In this document: piece after piece, positions 25,093-33,614 of the stretch
How positions within the stretch are numbered: the stretch's first letter is position 1
Layout of the letters: each line of letters starts with the position of its first letter
NCBI GenBank assembly: GCA_000745135.1
Contig: JQNH01000001.1
Location: 2,728,001-2,792,000, forward strand
Direction of reading: 5' to 3'
From: Rhizobiales bacterium YIM 77505
Lineage (GTDB): Bacteria; Pseudomonadota; Alphaproteobacteria; Rhizobiales; Beijerinckiaceae
Length of the DNA: 64,000 nucleotides
Translations under genes and position numbers: made by a program
Notes under the pieces: generated by a model
Databases searched by the model: none
What the model was told of the DNA's origin: nothing
Seen by the model: only the letters and a program-made list of their open reading frames with translations

Positions 25093-25169
25093 TGGTACCG
25101 CCGCCCCGGCTCGAACGGGGGACCCCCAGATCCACAATCTGGTGCTCTAACCAACTGAGCTACGGCGGC
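25093..25169 (-). tRNA. tRNA-His(GUG) with A73 and no G-1:C73 pair
   Basis: The minus strand gives a 77-nt cloverleaf including CCA: acceptor GCCGCCG against CGGCGGT, D arm GCTCAGTTGGTTAGAGC, anticodon loop TTGTGGA (anticodon GTG), and T arm CCCCGTTCGAGCCGGGG. The discriminator is A, and the first pair is G-T (G1:U72). The base before position 1 is G but faces A73, so the usual G-1:C73 of tRNA-His is absent, as described for many alphaproteobacteria. Confidence 0.95.
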
Positions 25170-25330
25170 CCGCGTTTGCGGTGTAATGCGCCGGCCGCCG
25201 TATTGCAAGGCGCGGCCGGTCGCAGGTCTGCTGCCGGAATTTGAGATGAGAGGGCGCCACGCGCTCGGGCAGGCTCCGCGCCGCCGTGGCGGACGAACAC
25301 GACAGAGGAGAGGCGCCTCTCACCTGGCCT

Positions 25331-25361
25331 TGGGCGGCCGTCGCGCCCGCGAGGCCGCCCA
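25331..25361 (-). terminator. Hairpin after the tctC gene
   Basis: TGGGCGGCC (25331-25339) and GGCCGCCCA (25353-25361) form a 9-bp stem with a 13-nt loop, 10 bp past the stop of the solute-binding protein. No T-run follows. The rest of 25170-25371 has no gene; a palindrome, GAGAGGCGCCTCTC, lies near 25310. Confidence 0.45.
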
Positions 25362-25371
25362 GCCCGCCCCT

Positions 25372-26355
25372 TCACTGCCCGGCCGTCACGCCGGCGGCCT
25401 TGAGGACGGGGGTCCAGCGGGCGACCTCGCTCTCCACGAGCTTCTGCAGCGCCGCGCCGCCCCGCTCGGGCTTGTCGGGGATGACGCCGCCAAGCTCGAG
25501 CAGGCGCTTGCGGGTGTTCTCGTCGTCGAGGGCCTTGTCGAGGGCGTCGGAGAGCTTCTGCACGATCTCCTTGGGCGTGCCTTTCGGCGCGAAGACCGCG
25601 TTCCAGGCGCTCACCTGGTATTCGGGTAGGCCGGCCTCCTTGGTGGTCGGCACGTTCGGGAGCGAAGGCGAGCGCTCCGGAGTGGCGATGGCCATGGCCT
25701 TGATGGTGCCGGCCTGGATCTGGGGCACCAGGTTGACGATCTGGTCGCAGCCGAAATCCACTTGGCCCGCAACGAGGTCGTTCAGGGCCGGACCGGTGCC
25801 CCGATAGGCGACCCGGGTGAACTTGGTGTTGGTGATGGAAGCGAGGAGCGTGCAGGTGGTGTGCGAGACCGAGCCCACGCCCGCATGGGCCTCGTTCAGC
25901 TTCGGTCCCTCGTTCTTCAGCTTCTCGATGAAGTCCTTGAGGTTGTCGGCGGGGAAGTCCTTCCTGGTGACGATCAGGATCGGCGTGCCGGCGGCAAGCC
26001 CGATCGGCTCGAAGTCCTTGGCGGGATCATAGCGCAGGTTGGGGTAAAGGGCGGGCGCGGCGCCGTGAGTGCCCATGTGGCCCATGGCGATGGTGTAGCC
26101 GTCGGGCGCCGCCTGCTTCGCCCGGGTGATGCCGGTGGTGCCTCCGGCGCCGGCCACGTTCTCGACCACGATCTGCTGGCCCAGGGTCCGCGACATGTGC
26201 TCGCCGACGATGCGGGCGACGACGTCGGTCGGCCCGCCCGCGGCGAAGGGCACGATCATGGTGATCGGCCGCGAGGGATAGGTCCCCTGCGCGTGCGCGC
26301 CGGTGGCGGCAAGCCCGAGCGCGGCGGCGGCCAAGAGGATGGATCTTCTCTTCAC
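25372..26355 (-). CDS. tctC: Tripartite tricarboxylate transporter substrate-binding protein (TctC/Bug)
   Basis: A 327-residue periplasmic binding protein. The GTG at 26355 has AGGAGA 5 nt upstream and starts a signal peptide (KRRSILLAAAALGLAATGAHA). Family motifs are YPSRPITMIVPFAAGGPTDVVAR (residues about 24-46), VENVAGAGGTTG, and YRGTGPALNDLVAGQVDFG. Bug proteins bind carboxylates such as citrate, glutamate or aromatic acids; the ligand here is unknown. It is the last gene of tctB-tctA-tctC, 112 bp after tctA. Confidence 0.93.
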   Translation of the reverse strand: MKRRSILLAAAALGLAATGAHAQGTYPSRPITMIVPFAAGGPTDVVARIVGEHMSRTLGQQIVVENVAGAGGTTGITRAKQAAPDGYTIAMGHMGTHGAAPALYPNLRYDPAKDFEPIGLAAGTPILIVTRKDFPADNLKDFIEKLKNEGPKLNEAHAGVGSVSHTTCTLLASITNTKFTRVAYRGTGPALNDLVAGQVDFGCDQIVNLVPQIQAGTIKAMAIATPERSPSLPNVPTTKEAGLPEYQVSAWNAVFAPKGTPKEIVQKLSDALDKALDDENTRKRLLELGGVIPDKPERGGAALQKLVESEVARWTPVLKAAGVTAGQ

Positions 26356-26467
26356 GGTTCTCCTCCCAAGGACAAAGGTTCGGATTTCGGTCTGCCGGCT
26401 ATTTCGCCTCTTACGCGCTCTGCCGCAAGCGGCTTTGCTCCGGCGCAAGCAGCAGGCCGAGGAGTCC

Positions 26468-27970
26468 TCACTCGACGAAGACCTCGTCCCGGCCCTTGCG
26501 GATCGTCGGAAGCACCGCCACCGCGAGGAGAAGGACGGCGACGATCAACAACCCGGCGCTGATCGGCCGTTCGACGAAGGTCATCATGTCGCCGCGGGAG
26601 ATGATCAGCGCCCGGCGCAGGTTCTCCTCCATCAGCTTGCCGAGGACGAAACCGAGCAGCAGGGGCGCCGGCTCGAAGCCGAACTTGATGAAGACGTAGC
26701 CGACGAGCCCGAAGACAGCGATGGCCATCACATCGGTCGTGGCGCTGTTGATGGAATAGATGCCGATGCAGCAGAACATCAGGATCGCCGGGAACATCAG
26801 CCGGTAGGGCACCTTGAGGAGCCGCACCCACAGGCCGATCAGCGGCAGGTTGATGACGAGCAGCATCAGGTTGCCGATCCACATGGAGGCGATCATGCCC
26901 CAGAAGAGGTTCGGGTTCTTCGTCATCACCTGCGGGCCCGGCACGATGCCGTGGATGGTCATGGCCCCGACCATGAGGGCCATGACCGCATTCGGCGGGA
27001 TGCCGAGGGTGAGGAGCGGGATGAAGGAGGTCTGCGCTCCGGCATTGTTGGCCGATTCCGGCCCCGCCACGCCCTCGATGGCCCCCCTTCCGAAACGGCG
27101 CGGATCCTTGGCAAGCTTCTTCTCCACCGTATAGGAGGCGAAGGGACCGAGCACGGCACCGTTGCCGGGCAGGATGCCGAGCGCTCCGCCGATGAGGGTG
27201 CCACGCAGGATCGGGGCGGCCGCCTGCCTGAAGTCCTCCGCGCTCGGCAGGAGGCGGCCGATGGCCGCGCGCACCACGTCGCGGGTCTCGGTGTGCTCGA
27301 GGTTGCGCATGATCTCGGCAATGCCGAACAGGCCCATGGCGAGCACGGCGAAGTCGATGCCGTCGGAGAGGAAGGGGAAGCCGAAGGTCATCCGCTCCTG
27401 GCCCGTTTCCAGGTCGGTGCCGACCGTCGAGCCGAGAATCCCGATCAGGATCATGGTCACGGCCTTCAGGATCGAGCCGCGCGCCAGCACGACGGCGAAG
27501 ACGAGGCCCATGACCATGAGCGAGAAGTACTCGGCCGGGCCGAAGACGAGGGCGAGCCGCGTCAGGGGCGCCCCAAGCGCCGCGATGATGACGGTCGCCA
27601 CCGTCCCCGCGAAGAAGGAGCCGATCGCAGCAATCCCCAGCGCGACCCCCGCCCGTCCCTGCCGGGCCATCTGGTGACCGTCCAGGGTGGTGACGACGGA
27701 TGCCGCCTCGCCGGGGATGTTGACGAGAATGGCGGTCGTGGAGCCGCCGTACTGCGCCCCGTAATAGATGCCGGCGAGCATGATGAGGGCGCCGACCGGG
27801 TCGAGGCCGAAGGTGATCGGCAACAGCATCGCGATCGTGGCGATCGGGCCAACCCCTGGCAGCACGCCGACGAGCGTGCCGACCATGCAGCCGAGAAAGC
27901 AGAGGGCGATGTTCTGAAGGGTGAGTGCGACGGCGAAGCCGAGGCCGAGATTGCTGAAGATGTCGCCCAT
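26468..27970 (-). CDS. tctA: Tripartite tricarboxylate transporter large permease (TctA)
   Basis: A 500-residue inner-membrane protein with about 12 predicted helices. It carries the TctA hallmarks GVLPGVGPIATIAMLLP (about 38-54), YYGAQYGGSTTAILVNIPGE (about 68-87) and a second GxxPG loop, LGILPGNGAVLGPFASY. It moves a carboxylate into the cell with the small permease TctB and the binding protein TctC. The gene follows tctB by 10 bp. Confidence 0.95.
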   Translation of the reverse strand: MGDIFSNLGLGFAVALTLQNIALCFLGCMVGTLVGVLPGVGPIATIAMLLPITFGLDPVGALIMLAGIYYGAQYGGSTTAILVNIPGEAASVVTTLDGHQMARQGRAGVALGIAAIGSFFAGTVATVIIAALGAPLTRLALVFGPAEYFSLMVMGLVFAVVLARGSILKAVTMILIGILGSTVGTDLETGQERMTFGFPFLSDGIDFAVLAMGLFGIAEIMRNLEHTETRDVVRAAIGRLLPSAEDFRQAAAPILRGTLIGGALGILPGNGAVLGPFASYTVEKKLAKDPRRFGRGAIEGVAGPESANNAGAQTSFIPLLTLGIPPNAVMALMVGAMTIHGIVPGPQVMTKNPNLFWGMIASMWIGNLMLLVINLPLIGLWVRLLKVPYRLMFPAILMFCCIGIYSINSATTDVMAIAVFGLVGYVFIKFGFEPAPLLLGFVLGKLMEENLRRALIISRGDMMTFVERPISAGLLIVAVLLLAVAVLPTIRKGRDEVFVE

Positions 27971-27980
27971 CGCCGTCCCG

Positions 27981-28673
27981 TCAGATATAGATGATGCCAG
28001 GCACGATCAGGATGGGGATCGGCAGGTTGAGCGCGTAGCGGAACAGCCCGACGCAAAAGGCGGTCATGGCCGCCGCGAAGATGACGAGCTCCTTCCATCG
28101 GGCTTCGGGCGTTGCAAGCCCCCCGATGATCATCGCAAGCGGGCCGGCGATCACCAGACCGAAGACGCGGATGGTGAGGCCGAAGGCGAAGATGCCGGCC
28201 ATGATGAACAGCGGACCCCGCAGATTGCTTTCGATGACCCACCGTTGGTTCGACACCGCGAGCAACAGGACCGCGGCCGCACCTCCATAGAACAGGAGGA
28301 GAAAGGCGTAATAGAACGCATTCGCGAAGGACGCCGACGTCATCCGTGTCAGGACGAGCGCCACGAGCACGCTGGCGACGAGGATGCCCGACACCACGGC
28401 CACCGCGGCGTAGTCCGAGGCCGAGACCGCCTCGCCGGCCTTGAGAAACGCGAACACCACGAGGGCGAGCCCGCACAGGCCGACGCCGACCGCCAGCCAG
28501 CGTGGAAGCATGGCCGGCCCCATCGCCCGAAGCGTGCCTTGCGGCAGATCGCTCGTGGCCCAGATGGCGAAAGCCGCAAGCGCCATGAGCGCGAGGCCCG
28601 CGATCAAACTCTGCGGCCCGCGGACGAGCCCCCCGCGCCCGGCATCGGCTGAGCGCTCCAGATCCGTGGGCAT
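27981..28673 (-). CDS. tctB: Tripartite tricarboxylate transporter small permease (TctB)
   Basis: A 230-residue membrane protein with about five helices. The first is IAGLALMALAAFAIWATSD, followed by LRAMGPAMLPRWLAVGVGL, the usual TctB GPxxFP-like turn. TctB proteins are poorly conserved in sequence, and the assignment rests on topology and on its place immediately before tctA. It probably begins the operon. Confidence 0.87.
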   Translation of the reverse strand: MPTDLERSADAGRGGLVRGPQSLIAGLALMALAAFAIWATSDLPQGTLRAMGPAMLPRWLAVGVGLCGLALVVFAFLKAGEAVSASDYAAVAVVSGILVASVLVALVLTRMTSASFANAFYYAFLLLFYGGAAAVLLLAVSNQRWVIESNLRGPLFIMAGIFAFGLTIRVFGLVIAGPLAMIIGGLATPEARWKELVIFAAAMTAFCVGLFRYALNLPIPILIVPGIIYI

Positions 28674-28754
28674 TCACCCCTCCCGGAATGATACGACTTC
28701 TTCTTGGCGGCTGTTGTGCACATCCAGGGTTCCGGATCAAGCCAAGACCCTTTC

Positions 28755-28780
28755 GGGGAGGGCTTCCGAATACCCTCCCC
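28755..28780 (-). terminator. Hairpin after the terC-linked small gene
   Basis: GGGGAGGG (28755-28762) and CCCTCCCC (28773-28780) form an 8-bp stem with a 10-nt loop. It lies 30 bp after the stop of the 47-codon gene and about 80 bp before tctB. No T-run is present on the minus strand. Confidence 0.45.
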
Positions 28781-28810
28781 TTGTGTGCGCCCGGCGCGGC
28801 GATCCGAAAT

Positions 28811-28954
28811 TTAAGGGAGCGCGGCGCGACGGTGTGGCATCGCCACTCTCTGCCGCCGCTTCGTGGCCGACAGCCGGATCCACACATAGATGGCTGCGAC
28901 CACCAGAAGTCCGGCATTCAGCCAGATGCCCAGCGGGATCTCGAAATCGGCCAT
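28811..28954 (-). CDS. Small single-span membrane protein, 47 residues
   Basis: The ATG at 28954 has an excellent ribosome site, AAGGAGG, 6-7 nt upstream. The product is one hydrophobic helix (GIWLNAGLLVVAAIYVWIRL, about 8-27) followed by an Arg/Lys-rich tail, so the N-terminus should face the periplasm. It starts 41 bp after terC and ends before a hairpin, which suggests cotranscription with terC. No family is recognised. Confidence 0.6.
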   Translation of the reverse strand: MADFEIPLGIWLNAGLLVVAAIYVWIRLSATKRRQRVAMPHRRAALP

Positions 28955-28995
28955 GAGGGCCTCCTTTTGTGCGATGATGTCAGATCGCGGCCTTC

Positions 28996-29694
28996 TCAGG
29001 CCTGCCGATGGGGTATGCGTTCGGCCGCCGACCGGCGGCTCAGGGCGAAGCCAAGGGCGAGCACCAGCCCGGCGCCCAGGGCTGCGGCGGGCCACTCAAA
29101 GCGGTGAATGGCGGCCTCCCCGAACCGCTCCGCGAGCCAGGGGTCCGAGACGAGCATCTCACCAGCAACCCAGCCAAGCAGACCCGCCCCCGCCCAGACG
29201 AGGATCGGAAATCGGGCGAGCAGCGCCATGATGACGGCGGCGCCGGCAATAATGAGGGGAATTGAAATCGCGAGGCCGAGCACGAGCAGGACGGTGGAAT
29301 CCTTGGCGACGGCGGCGATGGCGAGAACATTGTCGAGGCTCATCACCGCATCGGCGATCGCCACGGTGCGTATAGCTTCCCAAAGACGATCGGATTCTTT
29401 CACCGCCGTCTCGTCATGGTCGTCTCCGGTCACGAGCTTGACTGCGATCCACAAGAGGAGAAGGCCACCGGCGATCTTGAGGAACGGGGTTGAGAGCAGG
29501 GTCGCGATGGCGATCGTGAACACGATCCGCAAACCCACAGCGACGAGCGCGCCGAAGAACATGCCAGCGCGCTGCTTGTCGTGCGGCAAGCCGCGGCAAG
29601 CGAGCGCGATGACCACGGCGTTGTCGCCGGACAGGATGATGTTGATCCAGACGATCTGTGCGAACTTCAGGAGCTGGGGGAGCAGGGTTTCCAT
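28996..29694 (-). CDS. TerC/YjbE-family integral membrane protein
   Basis: A 232-residue protein with seven predicted helices. The paired family motifs are IILSGDNAVVIALACRGLP (about 19-37) and IADAVMSLDNVLAIAAVAKD (about 112-131), whose Asp-Asn pairs are thought to handle a divalent metal. YjbE/YkoY relatives export or insert manganese. A charged loop, TGDDHDETAVKESDR, lies between the halves. The start is the ATG at 29694. The mRNA leader upstream has strong hairpins (29775-29843). Confidence 0.9.
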   Translation of the reverse strand: METLLPQLLKFAQIVWINIILSGDNAVVIALACRGLPHDKQRAGMFFGALVAVGLRIVFTIAIATLLSTPFLKIAGGLLLLWIAVKLVTGDDHDETAVKESDRLWEAIRTVAIADAVMSLDNVLAIAAVAKDSTVLLVLGLAISIPLIIAGAAVIMALLARFPILVWAGAGLLGWVAGEMLVSDPWLAERFGEAAIHRFEWPAAALGAGLVLALGFALSRRSAAERIPHRQA

Positions 29695-29774
29695 TGCGAA
29701 TGACCGGCATCTTGGGGGAACCAGCCGCGCGGCGGTCCGGACGTATCGTTGCGACCCGGTCGGCGACGGCGATG

Positions 29775-29843
29775 GACGGGCCGCAGCGCCTTGTGGCGGG
29801 CCCGTCAGGCAAGGCAGCCGCTGACCCTCAGCCCGTCGGGCTG
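29775..29843 (-). promoter_or_regulatory. Structured leader upstream of terC
   Basis: Two hairpins lie 80-150 nt before the terC start. One is GACGGGCC (29775-29782) with GGCCCGTC (29799-29806), and its loop holds a nested CGCC/GGCG. The other is CAGCCC (29829-29834) with GGGCTG (29838-29843). TerC-family genes in other bacteria often sit behind the yybP-ykoY manganese riboswitch, but I cannot recognise its conserved core here. Confidence 0.35.
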
Positions 29844-29862
29844 GGGTAAGCTGCCCATGGAA

Positions 29863-30249
29863 TCAGAAGAGAGGGGGACCCGTGGCGGGATGGGCGCAGG
29901 ACAGCCGCGATGCCGGGAGTTCGGCGGCGGGCCGGGTGGAATCAAGCGCCGAGCTGGCGCAGACGAGGGCGACAAGGGCGGCAAATACGCCATCGTCGCC
30001 GTCGTCGAATTCTTCCTCGCTGCTCTCGATCTCGCCGAGGAGGGCCGCGACGACGCCCAGGTCGCGGTGCGACGATTGGTCAGGCGCGGTGATCCAGCTC
30101 GCAGCCCCGAGCGCCTGGGCCGCTGGCCCGTGGCGCAGAGTCGGCAGCGCACTCGCGACAGCGATCAGCAGCGCGAACAGGACGCGGGCGATCGCAGATC
30201 GGACTGGGAGCTGGTTCAGGGCGTGCTCCTCGCTGCTCGTGAGCGGCAT
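29863..30249 (-). CDS. Hypothetical secreted or membrane-anchored protein
   Basis: A 128-residue frame from the ATG at 30249. It has a hydrophobic N-terminal segment (SAIARVLFALLIAVASALP, about 18-36), an acidic cluster (EIESSEEEFDDGDDG, about 75-89) and a second hydrophobic stretch. There is no clear ribosome site, and an upstream GTG at 30351 extends it. An equally long frame lies antisense. It is the only candidate in 29.8-30.4 kb; I do not recognise a family. Confidence 0.35.
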   Translation of the reverse strand: MPLTSSEEHALNQLPVRSAIARVLFALLIAVASALPTLRHGPAAQALGAASWITAPDQSSHRDLGVVAALLGEIESSEEEFDDGDDGVFAALVALVCASSALDSTRPAAELPASRLSCAHPATGPPLF

Positions 30250-30400
30250 CAAAAATGCCAAAGGCCGCAGGACAAAGTCAAACGACGATCTCCTGGCGAG
30301 ACACCGGCCGGACCTCGGCCATAGTATGAGTGGCCTCACCTCAGTATACACGAGACCTGCCGGCTTTGACCTTGCTTCCGTTTCTGACTAGACCGCCGGC

Positions 30401-31264
30401 ATGGATGGGGTCCCTCCCTCGGAAGCGCGGGCCGGGCAGGCCGCGCCGCAGCCGCTCGCGCAGCTTGATCTGGAAGCTGCACGGCGCATCACGGCCGTGC
30501 TCACCGATATCGACGACACCATCACGACCGAGGGGCGCCTCTCGGCGAAGGCTTATGACGCGCTCGAGCGCCTGCAGGGCGCCGGCTTCCTCGTCGTGCC
30601 GGTCACCGGCCGCCCTGCCGGGTGGTGCGACCTCATCGCCCGCTTCTGGCCGGTCGCCGGGGTAGTGGGCGAGAACGGCGCTTTCTATTTCCGCTACGAC
30701 CATGGCGCCCGCCGGATGCGCCGCCGCTACTGGGCATCCGAGGAGGAGCGGTGGCGAAACCGGGCAAGGCTCGAAGCCCTGGCCTCCACCATCCTTGCCG
30801 AGGTTCCAGGCGCGGCGCTCGCCGCCGACCAGGCCTTTCGCGTCGCCGACCTTGCCATCGACGTCTGCGAGGATGTCCCGCCCCTGCCGGCAGAGCAGGT
30901 CGACCGCGTTCTCGCCCTCTTCCGGGAGGCGGGCGCGACCGCGAAGCTCAGCTCGATCCATGTCAATGGCTGGTTCGGCGCCTACGACAAGCTCGCCATG
31001 GCCCAGGAGATGCTTTCGACCGAGTTCGGCGTCAGTACCGAGGCGGCAGTGGCGCAGGTCCTGTTTGTGGGCGACTCGCCCAACGACGAGCCGATGTTCC
31101 GCGCCTTTCCGCTGTCTGTCGGGGTGGCGAATGTCCTCGATGCGGGCTCCCGTCTGCGCTCCTGGCCGACCTATGTCACCAAGAGGCGAGCCGGCGACGG
31201 TTTCGTGGAGCTCGCCGATCATCTCCTCGCTGCCCGGGCGGCCGCAAACGAAGCTACTCTCTGA
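30401..31264 (+). CDS. HAD-superfamily (IIB, Cof-type) sugar phosphatase-like hydrolase
   Basis: A 287-residue hydrolase. Motif I is TDIDDTIT (nucleophile Asp36, acid Asp38), motif II is VPVTGRPAGW, and motif IV is VLFVGDSPNDEPMF (about 225). The C2-type cap lies between motifs II and III. Relatives dephosphorylate sugar phosphates such as sucrose-6-phosphate or mannosyl-3-phosphoglycerate; the substrate is not decidable here. It ends 5 bp before the phosphoglycolate phosphatase gene. Confidence 0.83.
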   Translation: MDGVPPSEARAGQAAPQPLAQLDLEAARRITAVLTDIDDTITTEGRLSAKAYDALERLQGAGFLVVPVTGRPAGWCDLIARFWPVAGVVGENGAFYFRYDHGARRMRRRYWASEEERWRNRARLEALASTILAEVPGAALAADQAFRVADLAIDVCEDVPPLPAEQVDRVLALFREAGATAKLSSIHVNGWFGAYDKLAMAQEMLSTEFGVSTEAAVAQVLFVGDSPNDEPMFRAFPLSVGVANVLDAGSRLRSWPTYVTKRRAGDGFVELADHLLAARAAANEATL

Positions 31265-31269
31265 CCGCC

Positions 31270-31941
31270 ATGGGCCGGATCCGCGCTATCCTGTGCGATC
31301 TTGACGGCACCCTGGTCGACAGCGCCGAGGATCTGCGAGACGCCCTCAACGCGCTTCTTGCGGAACATCACCTGTCGCCGCTGACCCTGGCCGAGGTCAA
31401 GGCCATGATCGGCGACGGAATCCCGAAGCTCGTGGAGCGGGGCCTGCAGGCCCGCGGGGCCGCCCTGCCGGACGGCGCCGACGCTGTCGCCCGCTTCCGC
31501 GAGCTCTATGCGCCGCGGGCTGCCAAGACCACACGCCCCTACCCCGGCGTTGTGGAAACGCTCGGGCGCCTCGCGGCCCAAGGCCTGCGCCTTGCCGTCG
31601 TCACGAACAAGCCCGAGCGCGAAACCCTGCAGATCCTCGGCTCCCTCGGTCTTGCCGATCGTTTCGGGGCGGTCATCGGCGGCGACACGCTCCCCGAGCG
31701 CAAGCCCCACCCGGCTCCCCTCCTCGAAGCCATGAGAAGGCTCAACGTTGCCGCGCCCGAGACGGCGATGGTCGGCGACAACCACCACGATGTGGAAGCG
31801 GCGCGGGCGGCAGGAGCGGCCGCCATCCTGGTCGCCTATGGCTACAGCCGCCAGCCGGTCGCGAAACTTGACGCCGACATCATCATCGACCGCTTCACCG
31901 AGCTCGAGGCAGCACTCCTGAGGCTGGAGGGGCGAACGTGA
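31270..31941 (+). CDS. gph: Phosphoglycolate phosphatase
   Basis: A 223-residue HAD subfamily IA phosphatase with CDLDGTLVDSAEDL (nucleophile Asp9, acid Asp11), VVTNKPERET (motif II), the lysine in ERKPHPAPL, and MVGDNHHDVEAARAAGA (motif IV). The cap and length match Gph, which clears 2-phosphoglycolate from DNA repair and oxygenase side reactions. The ATG at 31270 is the first in the frame after the upstream gene's stop, and no ribosome site is evident. Confidence 0.86.
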   Translation: MGRIRAILCDLDGTLVDSAEDLRDALNALLAEHHLSPLTLAEVKAMIGDGIPKLVERGLQARGAALPDGADAVARFRELYAPRAAKTTRPYPGVVETLGRLAAQGLRLAVVTNKPERETLQILGSLGLADRFGAVIGGDTLPERKPHPAPLLEAMRRLNVAAPETAMVGDNHHDVEAARAAGAAAILVAYGYSRQPVAKLDADIIIDRFTELEAALLRLEGRT

Positions 31942-31976
31942 ACCCTGCCGAGATCGTGGACGGGGCATAGAGGCGG

Positions 31977-32828
31977 ATGAGGCTCATCACGTGGAACATC
32001 CAATGGGGCCGCGGCATGGACGGCCGGGTGGATCTCGCCCGCATCATCGCCCATGCCCGTGCCATGGCCGATTTCGACGTGCTCTGCCTGCAGGAGGTGG
32101 CCGACAACTTCCCGGACCTGGACGGCAACGGGCCGGACGATCAATTCGCGATCATCGCCGCGCTCTTGCCGGGCTACACCGCCGTTGAGGGCGTCGCGCT
32201 CGACATCGGGGACGGGGCGGGGCGGCGCAAGCGCTTCGGCAACATGATCCTGTCGCGCTACCCGGTGGAGCAGGTGCTTCGCTACACCCTGCCCTGGGAG
32301 GCGGATGCGACCCGCAACATGCCCCGGCTTCTCATCGAAGCCACGCTTCGCGGCCCCTTTGGGCCCGTCCGGGTGATGACGACCCACCTGGAATATTCAT
32401 CGCAGAAGCTGCGGCGCGCGCAGGTCGAGGGCATTCGGGAGGCGCATCGCACGGCCTGCGACCGGGTCGCCCATCCACGGGAACCCGGCCCCGGGACCTA
32501 TGTCGTTCCGCCGACCTCGGCGTCGGCGATCCTGACCGGCGATTTCAACATGCGCCCGGGCGATCCGACCAAGCGGCGCATCTCCGACCCGTTCGAAAGC
32601 GGCGCCCCGCGCTTCGTCGACGCTTGGACCGCCCTGAAGGGCGACGCCCCGCATCCGCCGTCCTTCTGCCTGTATGATCAAACCTACGGCGAGCCGCACT
32701 GCTGCGACTTCGTCTTCGTCACCGAGGATCTCCTGCCCCGCCTGCGCGCGATCTCATACGATCTCGACACGCGGGATTCGGATCACCAGCCCGTGCTCCT
32801 CGAGCTTCACGACACGGCCTCGCTGTGA
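31977..32828 (+). CDS. Endonuclease/exonuclease/phosphatase (EEP) family hydrolase
   Basis: A 283-residue EEP-fold protein, probably cytoplasmic. The fold's catalytic blocks are seen in order: RLITWNIQWG (Asn7), LCLQEVADN (Glu42), VMTTHLEYSS (His near 137), ILTGDFNMRP (Asp and Asn near 190) and RDSDHQPVLLEL (Asp-His near 270). The family spans DNA repair nucleases, sphingomyelinases and phosphatases; nothing here fixes the substrate. Its 3' end overlaps the convergent NUDIX gene by 22 bp. Confidence 0.85.
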   Translation: MRLITWNIQWGRGMDGRVDLARIIAHARAMADFDVLCLQEVADNFPDLDGNGPDDQFAIIAALLPGYTAVEGVALDIGDGAGRRKRFGNMILSRYPVEQVLRYTLPWEADATRNMPRLLIEATLRGPFGPVRVMTTHLEYSSQKLRRAQVEGIREAHRTACDRVAHPREPGPGTYVVPPTSASAILTGDFNMRPGDPTKRRISDPFESGAPRFVDAWTALKGDAPHPPSFCLYDQTYGEPHCCDFVFVTEDLLPRLRAISYDLDTRDSDHQPVLLELHDTASL

Positions 32829-33292
32829 GCGCGCTCGGCTGCCGCTCTTGAGGCGGCCAGAATGTCGCCCAGCCGTCGGATGAGATCCTTGAGCTCCGGC
32901 TCGCGCACGGCCTCTGCCGCAGCCTCTTGATTGAACCAGCGCCCCTCGCGCTCCAACCGCTCCGGCCACTCGTCGAGTTCGGCGCGAACGTGGAGAGGGA
33001 AGACCTCGACCCGGCACGGGACGATGCCGGACTTGCGGCGCTTGTCGTAACGATAGGTGCCGATAGGGTCCTGACCGACCAGGCCGACGAGGCCGGCCTC
33101 CTCATAGGCCTCGCGCTCGGCCGCCTCCCAAGGCTCGCGCCCCTTCATGGGCCAGCCCTTGGGGATGACCCAGCGCCGCGTCTCCCGCGAGGTGATGAGC
33201 CTCACCTGGAGGGCCTCGCCATCCCAGCGGTAAGGCAGGGCGGCGTACTGCACGCGCTCTTCCCTGCTCTCATCTTTTCGCTTGTGCTTCAT
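32807..33292 (-). CDS. NUDIX hydrolase
   Basis: A 161-residue NUDIX protein of the diphosphoinositol/Ap4A-like type. The box reads KGWPMKGREPWEAAEREAYEEAGL (residues about 45-68); the REAYEEAGL core with the metal-binding glutamates is intact, while the usual first Glu of the box is Arg. Such enzymes hydrolyse nucleoside diphosphate derivatives. The ATG at 33292 is chosen because the upstream extension has no support. Confidence 0.84.
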   Translation of the reverse strand: MKHKRKDESREERVQYAALPYRWDGEALQVRLITSRETRRWVIPKGWPMKGREPWEAAEREAYEEAGLVGLVGQDPIGTYRYDKRRKSGIVPCRVEVFPLHVRAELDEWPERLEREGRWFNQEAAAEAVREPELKDLIRRLGDILAASRAAAERAHSEAVS

Positions 33293-33539
33293 CCCTGCCC
33301 GGCGCTGCCCGCTTGAGGGCGACAAGATGGATGAGGGCTTTCCTCGTAGCGGCCGAACCTCGTCACCCCTTGCGATGTAGGGGGGCGAAGATCGGATGCA
33401 AGGAGCGTTCTCGCGCCGAAGGAGGCGACACGCCTCGCCAAGCCGCCGAAGAGCCAGGATGCCCCGCTCCGCCCGCCCTCAACAAGCATGGTTGCCTCCG
33501 GCCGGGCGATACACTATCAAGCGCCACCTCGGATCCCCT

Positions 33540-33614
<75 letters not shown>

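Noticed and set aside
29695-29850. yybP-ykoY manganese riboswitch before terC
   Set aside because: The conserved loop sequences of that riboswitch could not be found; only generic hairpins are visible. Recorded as a structured leader instead.
29882-30391. A 169-codon plus-strand frame antisense to the hypothetical protein
   Set aside because: Ser/Arg/Ala-rich shadow composition with no helix, motif or ribosome site; the minus frame has a signal-like helix and acidic cluster, though it too is weak.
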